Shown here one piece after another: positions 8,066 through 16,736 of a DNA stretch of 40,331 nucleotides. Source of the DNA: a virus; the IMG/VR virus record IMGVR_UViG_3300025131_000114, positions 1 to 40,331 of that record; one strand, 5' to 3'. A program made the translations under genes and the position numbers. The notes beneath the pieces are model-generated. The model did not search any database. It had not been told where the DNA came from and was given only the letters and a program-made list of their open reading frames with translations. How positions within the stretch are numbered: the stretch's first letter is position 1; each line of letters begins with the position of its first letter.

Positions 8066-8080
8066 TCTGATTATCAGATT
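8064..8080. promoter_or_regulatory. 17-base perfect palindrome before the scaffold gene
   Basis: AATCTGAT-T-ATCAGATT is a perfect inverted repeat with 8-base arms about one centre base (8072). It overlaps the stop codon of the preceding gene and lies in the short gap before the scaffold/capsid block. Its centre is too tight for an RNA hairpin loop, so a dimeric protein operator fits better than a terminator. AT-rich content contrasts with its GC-rich surroundings. Confidence 0.5.
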
Positions 8081-8101
8081 CGATCGGCGGAGATGAGGTA
8101 A

Positions 8102-9037
8102 ATGGCAGAAGAAGAACTTTCTCAGGAACAGGTAGACGATTCCCTAGCAGAACAGGGGTTCGTTGCTGAAGTTGGGTCGGACCGTTGGGTGTCGGATCTT
8201 GAATCACAGTTCGCGACCGACGATGACGAGCCTGTAGAGGCTGAAGAAGTCGCTGAAGAAGTCGCCGTCGGGGGCGGCGATTCCCAAGCCGCCGATGGGG
8301 ATACCCCAGCCTCCGACGGCGACGCTCCCGATTACGTCCAGTTGGGGGATGTGCGTGTCCCGCAGGACGAGGCGGAGCGTGTTGCCCGGTTCTGGGATTG
8401 GATGAACACCAACCCAGATGAGGCGATGCAGTTCGTCGGTTACATGTCGGGCGAATACGACCTTGTGCCAAAGGGTCAGCAACCCGCCCAGCAGTCTGTT
8501 CAGCGTGAGTCAACACCCGTTGACGAGTCTGATCCGTACGAGGATTGGGATTTGTTGCCGGAGACGGTGCAGCAGCGGTTGAAGAAGGTTGACAAACTGG
8601 AGACGTATTTGGCGGCGCAGCACAGGCAGCAGCAGGCTGCTGTGCAGCAGCAAAACATGAAGTCGGTGGAGACGGCTCAGGCGCAGTTTGCGAATACGTA
8701 CGATTTGAACTCGAATGAGGTGGCGCGGCTCGCCGACGAGGCGGCAAGACTAAACATTGTCCCTGCTTTGGTTCAGGATACTGGCGATCCTGTCAGAGCC
8801 GTAGAACGTGCACTTGAGATAGTGTATTTGCAATCAGATCAGGGCAGAGAACGAGAGTTCAATAAGCGCATAGCCCAAACAGAATCCGATAGAGACAAGC
8901 AACGTAAGATGGCTGCTGTCGGGGGTACTGCCGGGTCTGTACCTAGGCAGGAACCCGATGCAGTACCGAGTAACGCTACGGAACGTCGATCCGCGATGGT
9001 CAACGAAATCGCAGCCGCTCTCGGCAAAGTAACGTGA
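8102..9037 (+). CDS. Putative capsid scaffolding protein
   Basis: A 311-residue, very acidic protein (long Glu/Asp runs in residues 1-90) with predicted helical/coiled-coil stretches around residues 150-240 rich in Gln and a mixed-charge C-terminus. This charge pattern, and its place immediately before the major capsid gene, match phage scaffolds, which template prohead assembly and leave before or during packaging. No protease motif is apparent. Start ATG 8102 has GATGAGG just upstream. Confidence 0.75.
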   Translation: MAEEELSQEQVDDSLAEQGFVAEVGSDRWVSDLESQFATDDDEPVEAEEVAEEVAVGGGDSQAADGDTPASDGDAPDYVQLGDVRVPQDEAERVARFWDWMNTNPDEAMQFVGYMSGEYDLVPKGQQPAQQSVQRESTPVDESDPYEDWDLLPETVQQRLKKVDKLETYLAAQHRQQQAAVQQQNMKSVETAQAQFANTYDLNSNEVARLADEAARLNIVPALVQDTGDPVRAVERALEIVYLQSDQGREREFNKRIAQTESDRDKQRKMAAVGGTAGSVPRQEPDAVPSNATERRSAMVNEIAAALGKVT

Positions 9038-9060
9038 CCAACTAACAGGAGACATAACAC

Positions 9061-10044
9061 ATGGCAACGCCAATCGGCTCCGATGTGGTCACCTCTATCG
9101 CACGTCGGTACATCCTCCCGGAAGTTACCGACAACGTCTACAACTCGAACCTTTTGTTGTTCCGACTGAACCAGTCGAACAAGAAGATCGTTCGCGGTGG
9201 GACGCAGATCGAGGTGCCACTCATGCACAGCCGTCTGGCAGCAGGTGGTGCCTACTCGGGATTCGACCTTCTGGACGTAACCCCGTCAGACACCATCAAG
9301 AATGCTGCATGGGACTGGAAACAGTATTACGTCCCAGTGACGGTTGACGGGCTGACCTTGATCAAGACTGATTCCCCGGAAGCGGTCGCCGATTTCATTC
9401 GTCTGTACTTCCAACAGGCTGAGATGGAAATGGCGGAGATTCTCGGAACAGGACTCTGGTCGGACGGGTCAACTGATACCAAACAGATCGACGGCATCGA
9501 AGGTGCTGTCGACGATTCAACGGTTCTCACCACATACGCTGGGATTAGCCGTTCCGCCAACACTTGGTGGCAGTCGCAGTACGACGGCTCAACCACCGCG
9601 TTGACGCTGGCGACCATGCAGACGATGTTCGGCAACTGCACCAATGGTGGCCGACATCCGACGGTGCTGGTGACGACACAGACCAACTACAACAGGTTCT
9701 ACGCGCTGAACCAGTCTGACGTGCAAATCAACGTCGGTCAGGGCGCGGTGGACGAGCAGTTGGCGAACGCAGGGTTCACAAACCTGTTGTTCAACGGTGT
9801 CCCACTGTGCGTCGATTCGCACGTTCCGACAGACGGACCGTCCGGTTCGGGTTCAGGGCATCACATCTACTTCCTCAACGAAGATTTCATCCACTTTGCG
9901 GTTTCGCCAAGGGCTGACTTCTATCTGGAGGATTTCCAGACACCCATCCAGCAGGATGCGATGGTAGCCAAACTCTTCTGGGCTGGTAACCTCGTTATCA
10001 ACAACTGTCAGTTGCAGGGCAAAATGTCTGCCCTGACCTCGTAA
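9061..10044 (+). CDS. Major capsid protein
   Basis: A 327-residue protein in the position and size range of HK97-fold major capsid proteins. Supporting traits are an N-arm (residues 1-40), a conserved early patch with VPLMHSRLAAGG and a spine-helix-like region (residues about 105-130, FIRLYFQQAEMEMAEILGTG). It also has an A-domain-like end (SPRADFYLEDFQTPIQQD, then a hydrophobic close). A strong AGGAGA lies before ATG 9061, as expected for the most abundant virion protein. It follows scaffold and precedes a probable decoration protein. Confidence 0.88.
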   Translation: MATPIGSDVVTSIARRYILPEVTDNVYNSNLLLFRLNQSNKKIVRGGTQIEVPLMHSRLAAGGAYSGFDLLDVTPSDTIKNAAWDWKQYYVPVTVDGLTLIKTDSPEAVADFIRLYFQQAEMEMAEILGTGLWSDGSTDTKQIDGIEGAVDDSTVLTTYAGISRSANTWWQSQYDGSTTALTLATMQTMFGNCTNGGRHPTVLVTTQTNYNRFYALNQSDVQINVGQGAVDEQLANAGFTNLLFNGVPLCVDSHVPTDGPSGSGSGHHIYFLNEDFIHFAVSPRADFYLEDFQTPIQQDAMVAKLFWAGNLVINNCQLQGKMSALTS

Positions 10045-10056
10045 GGAGCAGATGAC

Positions 10057-10512
10057 ATGGCAGGACAAGTTATTACCAACCCACTTGGCGCTTTCGGTCT
10101 TTCGACCGGATCGTCTGTCAACTATCAGGTTGTCGTACCGTTCGAGGCTGCCGCTGCTATTTCAGCGAACGACCTCGTCGCGGTGGCGGCGTCTGTTGAC
10201 ACGGACACCACAATCACGGTGGAACAGTTCGATGTTTCGGACGCATTGCCGGAACTCGTGCTTGGTGTGGCAAAGAACGCGGCCGCTGCTGGCGAGATTG
10301 TGGAGGTCGTAACCTACGGCTTCGCCGTCGTCGCTATCGGCAGCACGTCGCCAGCACTGGGCAACATCGTGATTATCGGCGCAGCCGATGGTCAGGCCGG
10401 GGTGTTGGCACCAGCCGTAGCCGGTACGATCACCGGCGACAACTTCGGTATCTATCTTGGTACTGAGATCGGTTCCACCAACACGGCTTGCATTTGGTTC
10501 TCGAAGTTCTAA
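10057..10512 (+). CDS. Putative capsid decoration or stabilisation protein
   Basis: A 151-residue protein dominated by small beta-branched and Ala/Gly residues with alternating hydrophobicity, suggesting a beta-sandwich. Many phages encode such a protein immediately after the major capsid gene (for example DUF2190-like head decoration proteins), where it binds the outer capsid lattice. The strong AAGGAG at 10043-10048, overlapping the capsid gene stop, predicts high expression. Family assignment is tentative. Confidence 0.6.
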   Translation: MAGQVITNPLGAFGLSTGSSVNYQVVVPFEAAAAISANDLVAVAASVDTDTTITVEQFDVSDALPELVLGVAKNAAAAGEIVEVVTYGFAVVAIGSTSPALGNIVIIGAADGQAGVLAPAVAGTITGDNFGIYLGTEIGSTNTACIWFSKF

Positions 10513-10540
10513 GAACCCCCTATAGAAAGGCAGCGGCGGC

Positions 10541-11047
10541 ATGTCAGTAGTGCGTGTCAAAAACCTCCGAGACGTGGCTTTCGTCGATTCGTTCGACGGA
10601 ACCACGTACTCGGTGAACCCGGCTGGTTCAACCATTATCCCTATCGAAGCAGCGAAACTCTGGTTCGGCAACTGGGATCTGGTTGATAAGCCGTCGAGGG
10701 CGTTGCGGGAACGCAGCGAAGAACTTCGACGGCTGCAAGTCAGGTACGGTTGCAGCGACGATCCTGAACGGTGGGAGGCAACGAAGCCTCTCGTTCAGGT
10801 TTGCGATGTCGACGAAGATACGTGTTTCGTCACCGTGATCGACGATCCAGCCGGGACTGCAATCTCGGAAGCGGAGGTCACGGTGGACGAGCATGAAGAC
10901 ATGCTGTCCATGATCCGTCAGCAGGCCAAAGATTTGGACCGGTTGAAGAAGGATTACCAGAAGCAGATCCGTACGGAACAACCTGATTCTGATGCCGATG
11001 AAGACAAGCCTGAGCCGGTCGCGTCCAAACGCGCTCGGCGACAGTGA
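10541..11047 (+). CDS. Hypothetical structural-region protein
   Basis: A 168-residue protein with a compact N-terminal domain (residues 1-65), a middle acidic beta-like segment, a helical coil (about 125-150) and a very basic C-terminal tail ending SKRARRQ. Start ATG 10541 follows GAAAGGCAG. Located after capsid genes, where head-completion or connector proteins are usual, but no clear match is seen. The basic end could contact DNA. Confidence 0.6.
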   Translation: MSVVRVKNLRDVAFVDSFDGTTYSVNPAGSTIIPIEAAKLWFGNWDLVDKPSRALRERSEELRRLQVRYGCSDDPERWEATKPLVQVCDVDEDTCFVTVIDDPAGTAISEAEVTVDEHEDMLSMIRQQAKDLDRLKKDYQKQIRTEQPDSDADEDKPEPVASKRARRQ

Positions 11048-11373
11048 ACCACGACTTTACTGGTTACCACCTTCTCCCTATAGGGGAACTAACTGCCCTG
11101 TATTGTGCCGTGGCAGGCAACCTCGCCAACCTGCACGAAGAATCAGCGATGGTGTTTTCCACGGAACGCCGCGCCAAAGTCGAAGGGTTTGTGCGTTCGC
11201 AGGAAACTTCTGTTGCCGGACGGGAACGAGAAGCAGATTTCCACGCATTAGAGTCAACTACGACACTGTTCGAGTTGCGGGGCGAAATCTCTGCTCTGCA
11301 AGAAGAACTAGCCACGTTGAAGTTACTACTGGGTGTGAAACATGCCGGAACTGAAATACTTTCAGATAACTGA
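11044..11373 (+). CDS. Hypothetical coiled-coil protein
   Basis: A 109-residue, mostly helical protein with a Leu/Glu heptad pattern in residues 70-100 (FELRGEISALQEELATLK). It begins at GTG 11044 overlapping the preceding TGA, and its last 32 bases overlap the following gene in another frame. Likely a small structural or assembly component expressed with the tail genes; family unknown. Confidence 0.55.
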   Translation: MNHDFTGYHLLPIGELTALYCAVAGNLANLHEESAMVFSTERRAKVEGFVRSQETSVAGREREADFHALESTTTLFELRGEISALQEELATLKLLLGVKHAGTEILSDN

Positions 11374-13192
11374 TTTCAGCCCCGGTATCCGCGACAAGTA
11401 CTCGCCTTCGCAACCTCCGGGCACAGCACAAACCACGGATACGTGGGGGTGTGTGGCTTTGCCGACAACTGGGTTGTCGCCGTTGCCGAAGATGCAAAAG
11501 GTTCGTTCGGCCACTCAGTTGAACCGGGTGTCAGGAACCGACTATTTGTTGGATTCGGCATCGGGGTGGCATTACAACGGCAACGACCCGAAGTCGGGTT
11601 CCAACTTCGAGGTGTGCGGTTTCACAACCCAAGGCGGGTTGGGGGGTCCATCGGAGTCGTATTCGTACCCTGTTGAAATCTATTTGGGGGTTCAATGGTT
11701 GGAGCATGACGGCTCATCTGTGTACCGCCGCAACGTCCGCGTCGAAGCCGTCAATCTGGCCAACGATTTGAACTACGAGATTTTGGACCGCAACATGACT
11801 TCCGGTCCGTCCCCTATTTCGTCTGAACTGTGGCGTCCGATCACGTTTGCGTCGACACGGGAGAAACGATCCGACCCGTTTAGTGAAGACGACCAGTTCC
11901 GCCCCGGCGACCCGGTTGTAGTCGCATCGTGGATGTCCCACGACTTGTCCGATTGGGACACGGTGGCGTACCCAGATTCGGTCGACGGGTCTGGTGGCGC
12001 GTCTCCAAAGTATCTGATGTCGGAAACAACCGGTGTGGGTTCCCCAACGACCAACAAACCCGTCGAGGTTTTGTCGCATCAAAACAGGCTTGTAGCGTTC
12101 GTTGTTTCAGAGTTCACACGGGTCAACGGACCCAACTTGACTTCCAACGAAAACATTTCGTTCTCTACCCCGCCGGGTGTGCTGTTCGATTTCGAGTCGT
12201 CTGCTGCGAACACGTTCGGCGAGCAGGTCACGTTCGAAATCCAAAACGCTACGGGTTACACAGCGTGGGCGTCGATCACCGCCAACCAGTTGCTACTCAT
12301 CAAAGGCCGAGGGGCTGTGCTGATCACTGGTTCGTTGGAATCGCCAACAGTGGTGGCTCTACCAAAGGTGACAGGCAACGCCACTTGCCTTGGCGCTATG
12401 TCAATCCTCGGTTACGTATATCCAACAGCGAAAGGAAGCGTATACGCGTGGCAAGGCGACGACGTTTCAACGAACATGTCCCCGTTTTTGGATACGGGGT
12501 TCGTAGATTACGACGACGCTTCAAAACGCAAGGGCCACACCGGGTCGTGTGCCGCTTGGAACGATTTCGTGCTCATGCCGAACGAATGGGTCCTCGACGA
12601 ACGAACAGCGGCATGGTGGAGAGTTTCAGATCCGGTGCAGGACACCGGGTTTGATAACCGCATCCGGTATTGGGATGTCCCCGCTGGTCAAGTGTTCAAC
12701 AACACCGACGCCGTGTATGGCGCGGTCGGCAAGTATCAAGAACCCCACGAAGGTGTCATCTGCCGGTTGGAATCCGATGTTCTTGCACCGACATTTTATT
12801 GGCGGAGTGCACCAATAGTTTTAGATTCGTCTCAGTATGTACAGTTGCGGGAAATCGGGTTGACGTTCAAGGGCCGCGGAACCGTTCACGTCGACGTGTT
12901 TAGAGACGAAGCAGGAGACGACGACCCGATCGGTTCGTTCGTGTTCGACGCGACTGCTTCCGGCAACGAAACAATCACCCATGTGGTGCGTGAATCCGGT
13001 GGTTTCACGATGCGGTCGTTCAATGTTCGCATCCGATCGTACTCACATGACGGGACTTCGGAAGCACCGACTGTGTATGGGCTAAACTTCGGGTACTTCT
13101 TGAAGCAGCACATACCTAACCACGATGTTTCGCACCGTGGTTTGGTGCTCGACAGGACAGACGACGTACTCGACGAAGCGAAGTTGGGATAA
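11342..13192 (+). CDS. Putative tail nozzle (tail-tube B-like) protein
   Basis: A 616-residue beta-rich protein. Its opening, FSPGIRDKYSPSQ followed by TWGCVALPTTGLSPLPK, resembles in style the start of podovirus nozzle proteins (T7 gp12, P22 gp10), where an N-terminal segment is followed by a beta-propeller that forms the end of the short tail. Many Trp, Gly and Asp turns and repeated WRxx/DTGF segments fit a propeller. Placement before the tail fibre supports this. No tape-measure gene is present nearby, consistent with a short tail. Resemblance is structural in style, not proven homology. Confidence 0.6.
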   Translation: MPELKYFQITDFSPGIRDKYSPSQPPGTAQTTDTWGCVALPTTGLSPLPKMQKVRSATQLNRVSGTDYLLDSASGWHYNGNDPKSGSNFEVCGFTTQGGLGGPSESYSYPVEIYLGVQWLEHDGSSVYRRNVRVEAVNLANDLNYEILDRNMTSGPSPISSELWRPITFASTREKRSDPFSEDDQFRPGDPVVVASWMSHDLSDWDTVAYPDSVDGSGGASPKYLMSETTGVGSPTTNKPVEVLSHQNRLVAFVVSEFTRVNGPNLTSNENISFSTPPGVLFDFESSAANTFGEQVTFEIQNATGYTAWASITANQLLLIKGRGAVLITGSLESPTVVALPKVTGNATCLGAMSILGYVYPTAKGSVYAWQGDDVSTNMSPFLDTGFVDYDDASKRKGHTGSCAAWNDFVLMPNEWVLDERTAAWWRVSDPVQDTGFDNRIRYWDVPAGQVFNNTDAVYGAVGKYQEPHEGVICRLESDVLAPTFYWRSAPIVLDSSQYVQLREIGLTFKGRGTVHVDVFRDEAGDDDPIGSFVFDATASGNETITHVVRESGGFTMRSFNVRIRSYSHDGTSEAPTVYGLNFGYFLKQHIPNHDVSHRGLVLDRTDDVLDEAKLG

Positions 13193-15127
13193 ATGGCAGG
13201 CGCAGGATATAGAACATGGACGGCTTTGCAGTCGGTCCCAGCGGCGACTCTACAAACGTACCTTCAAGATCAGGTTGTGATGGTGTTCACTAATGCGACG
13301 GCACGCGACGCTGCGGTGACTTCGCCTGCCGAGGGGATGATCTGCTACCTGAAAGACATAGATCAAGTACAGTCGTACAACGGTGCTTCATGGGCATCGG
13401 TTACGTCTGTGTTGACTGGCGACGTGTTGACCGAGGATTCCACAAACGACAGGGTCGGCATCAACGAAGCGTCTCCGGGTGCAGCCTTACATGTCGAAGC
13501 GAAGGCTGCTTCGTCGGATCAGATGGTTCGTATCTATTCGTTGACTGGTTCGGAACACGATGCCGATTTGTCGTTTGCGTTGGACAACGGTGCCGGTGAG
13601 ACGTTCACTATCGGTATAGATGATTCCGACTCCGACAAGTTCAAGATTTCAGACAACGCAACACTGGGCGCCAACGACAGGTTGGTGATCGACTCGGCAG
13701 GTGCTGTAACTATCGCAGGCGGTGTCACCGCCGCCGTAACCGGAAATGTAACCGGAAACGTAACCGGAAACGTGACCGGAAACGTGACCGGTGACGTAAC
13801 CGGCGATGTGACGGGCGATGTGACGGGCGACCTGACGGGCGATGTGACAGGCGACCTGACGGGCAACGTAACCGGAAACGTAACCGGCAACGTAACCGGC
13901 AACGTGTCAGGTTCGGCTGGTAGTGCAACCGGTAACGCGGCGACAGCAACAGCCCTTGAAACAGGCCGAACCATTGGCGGCACGTCGTTTGACGGCACCG
14001 CCAACATTGTTCCCGGTTCAGCAGACACGTTGGCTACAGCCAGAGACATCGGCGGAACGGCGTTTGACGGGTCGGCGAATATTACACCCGCGAATATCAC
14101 GGTTGCGGACACAGCCGATTCGACATGCAACGTGGCGTTGTTTGAGTCGGCTACAGGGGATCTACCCCCGAAAACTGATGCGGGTATTACTTACGACGCC
14201 TCATCAGGCACCCTGACCTCTACAGCGTTCTCTGGTCCTCTCACAGGCAACGTAACAGGTAATGCGTCAGGGACTGCTGCGACGGTCACAGGTGCCACCC
14301 AGTCCAACATCACAGCAGTCGGCACCCTCACGTCGCTTGGCGTGACGGGTGCGGTGGTCATGGGAACTGACGGCTCTGGCGTGGATGTCACTTTCCATTC
14401 CGCTACCGCTGGCGACTACGCCATGTGGGACTCATCAGAAGAAAAGTTGATCCTTGAAGGCACCAACGCGGCGACCGTTCTTGATGTCACCGATGGCAAT
14501 GTTTCTATCGGTGACGGGACGCTCGCTGTTAGCGGGGCGGTGACGGTCGGTACTGACGGTGCTGGCGCTGATGTGACTTTCCATTCGGCCACCGCTTCGG
14601 ACAACTTCCTGTGGGATGCCAGCGACGAGAAACTGGTCATTACGGGAACCGACGGGGCGAACGCCTTGGAGGTCGCTGACGGTAATGTTGAGATCACCGA
14701 CACGCTGACCGTCACAGGAACCAGTGCGCTGAACGTCACGGGGTTCAGCGACAGTGTGGTTAGTCAGGCGCAGATGAAGGATTATGCCGAAACGGTGAAC
14801 GCCATCGGGTCGAAGTCTGCTGCGTTCAACATCGACTTTGAGGACGGCAACGTTCAGACGGTCACCATTTCTTCAGGCACGTTCAACATCGGCATCACCA
14901 ACTCGTTGGCTTCGCATTCCAACTCGGTGACGATTCTGGGAACCAACCTCGGAGCGGGGACGCCCTCGTTCGTCGCTGGGGCGCATGACGGCGGCGGCAA
15001 CGCTGTGGTGTGGGCGGGCGGGACTGCACCGACGTACACCGCTTCGGGCACCGACGTTCTCTGCTTCACGACGTTCGACGGTGGCACAACCTTCTACGGC
15101 TTCGCCGCTGGGTTGGACTTCTCGTAA
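13193..15127 (+). CDS. Tail fibre protein with VTG[N/D] repeats
   Basis: A 644-residue fibre. Residues 1-70 (GYRTWTALQSVPAATLQTYL and on, then GMICYLKDIDQVQSYNGASW) match a virion-attachment style seen in many phage fibres. Residues about 182-237 are 14 tandem four-residue units, VTGN, VTGD or LTGD, likely forming a slender trimeric beta shaft. Two copies of a roughly 60-residue unit follow (GTDGxGxDVTFHSATA core). The C-terminal 110 residues, with GGGNAVVWAGGTAPTYTASG and a final GGTTFYG motif, look like a trimerising or head-contact domain. It probably mediates host binding or carries the adhesin encoded next, whose start overlaps as TAATG. Confidence 0.85.
   Translation: MAGAGYRTWTALQSVPAATLQTYLQDQVVMVFTNATARDAAVTSPAEGMICYLKDIDQVQSYNGASWASVTSVLTGDVLTEDSTNDRVGINEASPGAALHVEAKAASSDQMVRIYSLTGSEHDADLSFALDNGAGETFTIGIDDSDSDKFKISDNATLGANDRLVIDSAGAVTIAGGVTAAVTGNVTGNVTGNVTGNVTGDVTGDVTGDVTGDLTGDVTGDLTGNVTGNVTGNVTGNVSGSAGSATGNAATATALETGRTIGGTSFDGTANIVPGSADTLATARDIGGTAFDGSANITPANITVADTADSTCNVALFESATGDLPPKTDAGITYDASSGTLTSTAFSGPLTGNVTGNASGTAATVTGATQSNITAVGTLTSLGVTGAVVMGTDGSGVDVTFHSATAGDYAMWDSSEEKLILEGTNAATVLDVTDGNVSIGDGTLAVSGAVTVGTDGAGADVTFHSATASDNFLWDASDEKLVITGTDGANALEVADGNVEITDTLTVTGTSALNVTGFSDSVVSQAQMKDYAETVNAIGSKSAAFNIDFEDGNVQTVTISSGTFNIGITNSLASHSNSVTILGTNLGAGTPSFVAGAHDGGGNAVVWAGGTAPTYTASGTDVLCFTTFDGGTTFYGFAAGLDFS
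13736..13903 (+). repeat. 14 tandem 12-base repeats in the tail fibre gene
   Basis: Fourteen in-frame units of 12 bases encode xTG[N/D]; a partial fifteenth (VSGS) follows. Units vary at codon third positions and by Asn/Asp and Val/Leu changes, with the Asp type grouped in the middle. Such repeats can gain or lose units by recombination, changing shaft length. Confidence 0.95.
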
Positions 15128-16206
15128 TGGCTCCGCTCGGGGCGGCCAAGGTCGGCCTGTTCGCTGCTGCTGGTGCTGGTGGTGACACAGGCGCAGGCTA
15201 TTTCGGCGGCGGTCAGTTGAGTAGTGGCGTCAAGGTGTCCACGGTGGACAAGTTCGCGTTCCCGAGTGACAGCCGCACCACGCTGGGGACGGGGTTGTCG
15301 GCAATAGGTAAGGCTCAGGGTGCGATGGCGAACAGTGGCACCGCGGGCTATTTCGGCGGCGGCCGCAACGGCAGCACCGAGGACACTGTTGACAAGTTCG
15401 CGTTCCCGAGTGACAGCCGCACCACACTGGGGACGGGCCTATCGTCAGACCGCGAAGGGGTGGCTGGTATGGCGAATAGTGGCACCGCGGGCTATTTCGG
15501 CGGCGGCTCTTACGAGGACACTGTTGACAAGTTCGCGTTCTCCGACGATTCGCGCACCACGCTGGGGACGGGCCTATCGTCAGACCGCGAAGGGGTGGCT
15601 GGTATGGCGAATAGTGGCACCGCGGGCTATTTCGGCGGCGGCTCTTACGAGGACACTGTTGACAAGTTCGCGTTCTCCGACGATTCGCGCACCACGTTGG
15701 CGACGGGGTTGTCCACGGGGCGTCTTTTTCTGGGTGCGATGGCGAACAGTGGCACCGCGGGATACTTCGGCGGCGGCAGGGAAGAAAATCCCACCTACCG
15801 CGTGGACACGGTGGACAAGTTCGACTTCTCTGACGATTCTAGCGCCACGTTGGGAACAGGGTTGTCGGCGGCCCGCCGCTACTTGGCTGGTATGGCGAAC
15901 TCTGGCACCGCGGGCTACTTCGGCGGTGGCAATGAAAGCGGCGGCAGCGTGGACACGGTGGACAAGTTCGCGTTCTCGGATGATTCACGCACCACGCTGG
16001 CGACGGGGTTGTCCGCGGCCAAGTATGAAGTGGCTGGTATGGCTGACTCTGGGACCGCTGGCTACTTCGCAGGCGGCAGGGACCCTTACATGTCAACAGC
16101 GGTGGACAAGTTCGCGTTCTCCGATGATTCGCGCACCTCGCTGGGGACGGGGTTGTCCGCGGGTGTGGCCCTGTTTGCTGGCATGGCGAACTCGGGCGGC
16201 CTGTAA
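15127..16206 (+). CDS. Seven-repeat Kelch-like propeller adhesin (putative receptor-binding protein)
   Basis: A 359-residue protein built of seven tandem units of about 45-51 residues. Each has the frame SGTAGYFGGG ... DTVDKFAFSDDSRTTLGTGLS ending in a variable patch and GMAN. The GYFGGG turn, the conserved VDKF strand and the unit length resemble Kelch/RCC1-like beta-propeller blades, and seven is the classical blade count. Variation concentrates between GGG and DTVDKF and just after TGLS, where loops would project. Exact repeats between blades 2-4 show recent duplication. Gene order after the fibre suggests a tip adhesin. ATG 15127 overlaps the fibre stop; the frame is open further upstream but inside the fibre gene. 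Confidence 0.75.
   Translation: MAPLGAAKVGLFAAAGAGGDTGAGYFGGGQLSSGVKVSTVDKFAFPSDSRTTLGTGLSAIGKAQGAMANSGTAGYFGGGRNGSTEDTVDKFAFPSDSRTTLGTGLSSDREGVAGMANSGTAGYFGGGSYEDTVDKFAFSDDSRTTLGTGLSSDREGVAGMANSGTAGYFGGGSYEDTVDKFAFSDDSRTTLATGLSTGRLFLGAMANSGTAGYFGGGREENPTYRVDTVDKFDFSDDSSATLGTGLSAARRYLAGMANSGTAGYFGGGNESGGSVDTVDKFAFSDDSRTTLATGLSAAKYEVAGMADSGTAGYFAGGRDPYMSTAVDKFAFSDDSRTSLGTGLSAGVALFAGMANSGGL
15427..15696 (+). repeat. Exact 135-base tandem duplication in the adhesin gene
   Basis: Bases 15427-15561 and 15562-15696 are identical over all 135 positions. The unit is 45 codons, one propeller repeat, and keeps frame. Other repeats of this gene differ more, so this pair is the youngest. Confidence 0.95.
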
Positions 16207-16736
16207 TGAACATCCACGACGCCATCGCAGAAATCCAGCAGCCCCGCAGCCGCTACCAGTTGATCCACTTCGTGTTGGGTCAGCACGACACGCCCGAAAT
16301 GCAGTTCTACCAGTTGATGATTGAACTTCAGGACATGGGGTACAAGTTGCGGATGGCTGAACTGAACGTCAAGAAAACCGAGGTGGAGATCACCCGCCTG
16401 CTGGAAACGGGTGACGAACTGGACGCCTTGGAGGCCGAAGAAAAGCAGGTCGGGCTGGAACAGACACTCATTGTGATGAAGGGTGCCCAGCGGGAGATCG
16501 CCATCTTGGAGGACATCTTCAACACCTGCCAGCACTACACCCGTGACGAGATCGAACACGCCCAACCCGAATACTGGCAGGCCCGCCTGACCCGCCAGAC
16601 GAACCTCCAGATGATGTCAGGCAACGTCCAATGGGCGCAGTTGGATTCGATGCGCCAGATCGGCCTACTGGACGATCTCGTTGAGGCCCGCGAAGCCCAA
16701 CTGGCCGAACAAGTGAAACTGGAGTTGGCCGAATGA
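16206..16736 (+). CDS. Hypothetical helical protein
   Basis: A 176-residue, highly helical and charged protein (Glu, Gln, Leu-rich) with coiled-coil-like stretches at residues 45-90 and 150-176. Starts at ATG 16206 overlapping the adhesin stop (TAATG) and ends overlapping the next start (ATGA). Genes of this type often follow fibre genes in marine and freshwater phages; a fibre chaperone or minor tail protein is possible, but no motif proves it. Confidence 0.6.
   Translation: MNIHDAIAEIQQPRSRYQLIHFVLGQHDTPEMQFYQLMIELQDMGYKLRMAELNVKKTEVEITRLLETGDELDALEAEEKQVGLEQTLIVMKGAQREIAILEDIFNTCQHYTRDEIEHAQPEYWQARLTRQTNLQMMSGNVQWAQLDSMRQIGLLDDLVEAREAQLAEQVKLELAE

Noticed and set aside
13534-14130. Long open frame (198 codons) on the minus strand through the fibre repeats
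   Set aside because: The protein would be Pro/Val/Thr repeats that mirror the VTG[N/D] codons, with no ribosome site; it exists because the repeat lacks antisense stops.
15427-16200. Regular repeats resembling a CRISPR array
   Set aside because: Repeats are 135-150 bases, in frame, protein-coding and without unique short spacers; they are protein blades.
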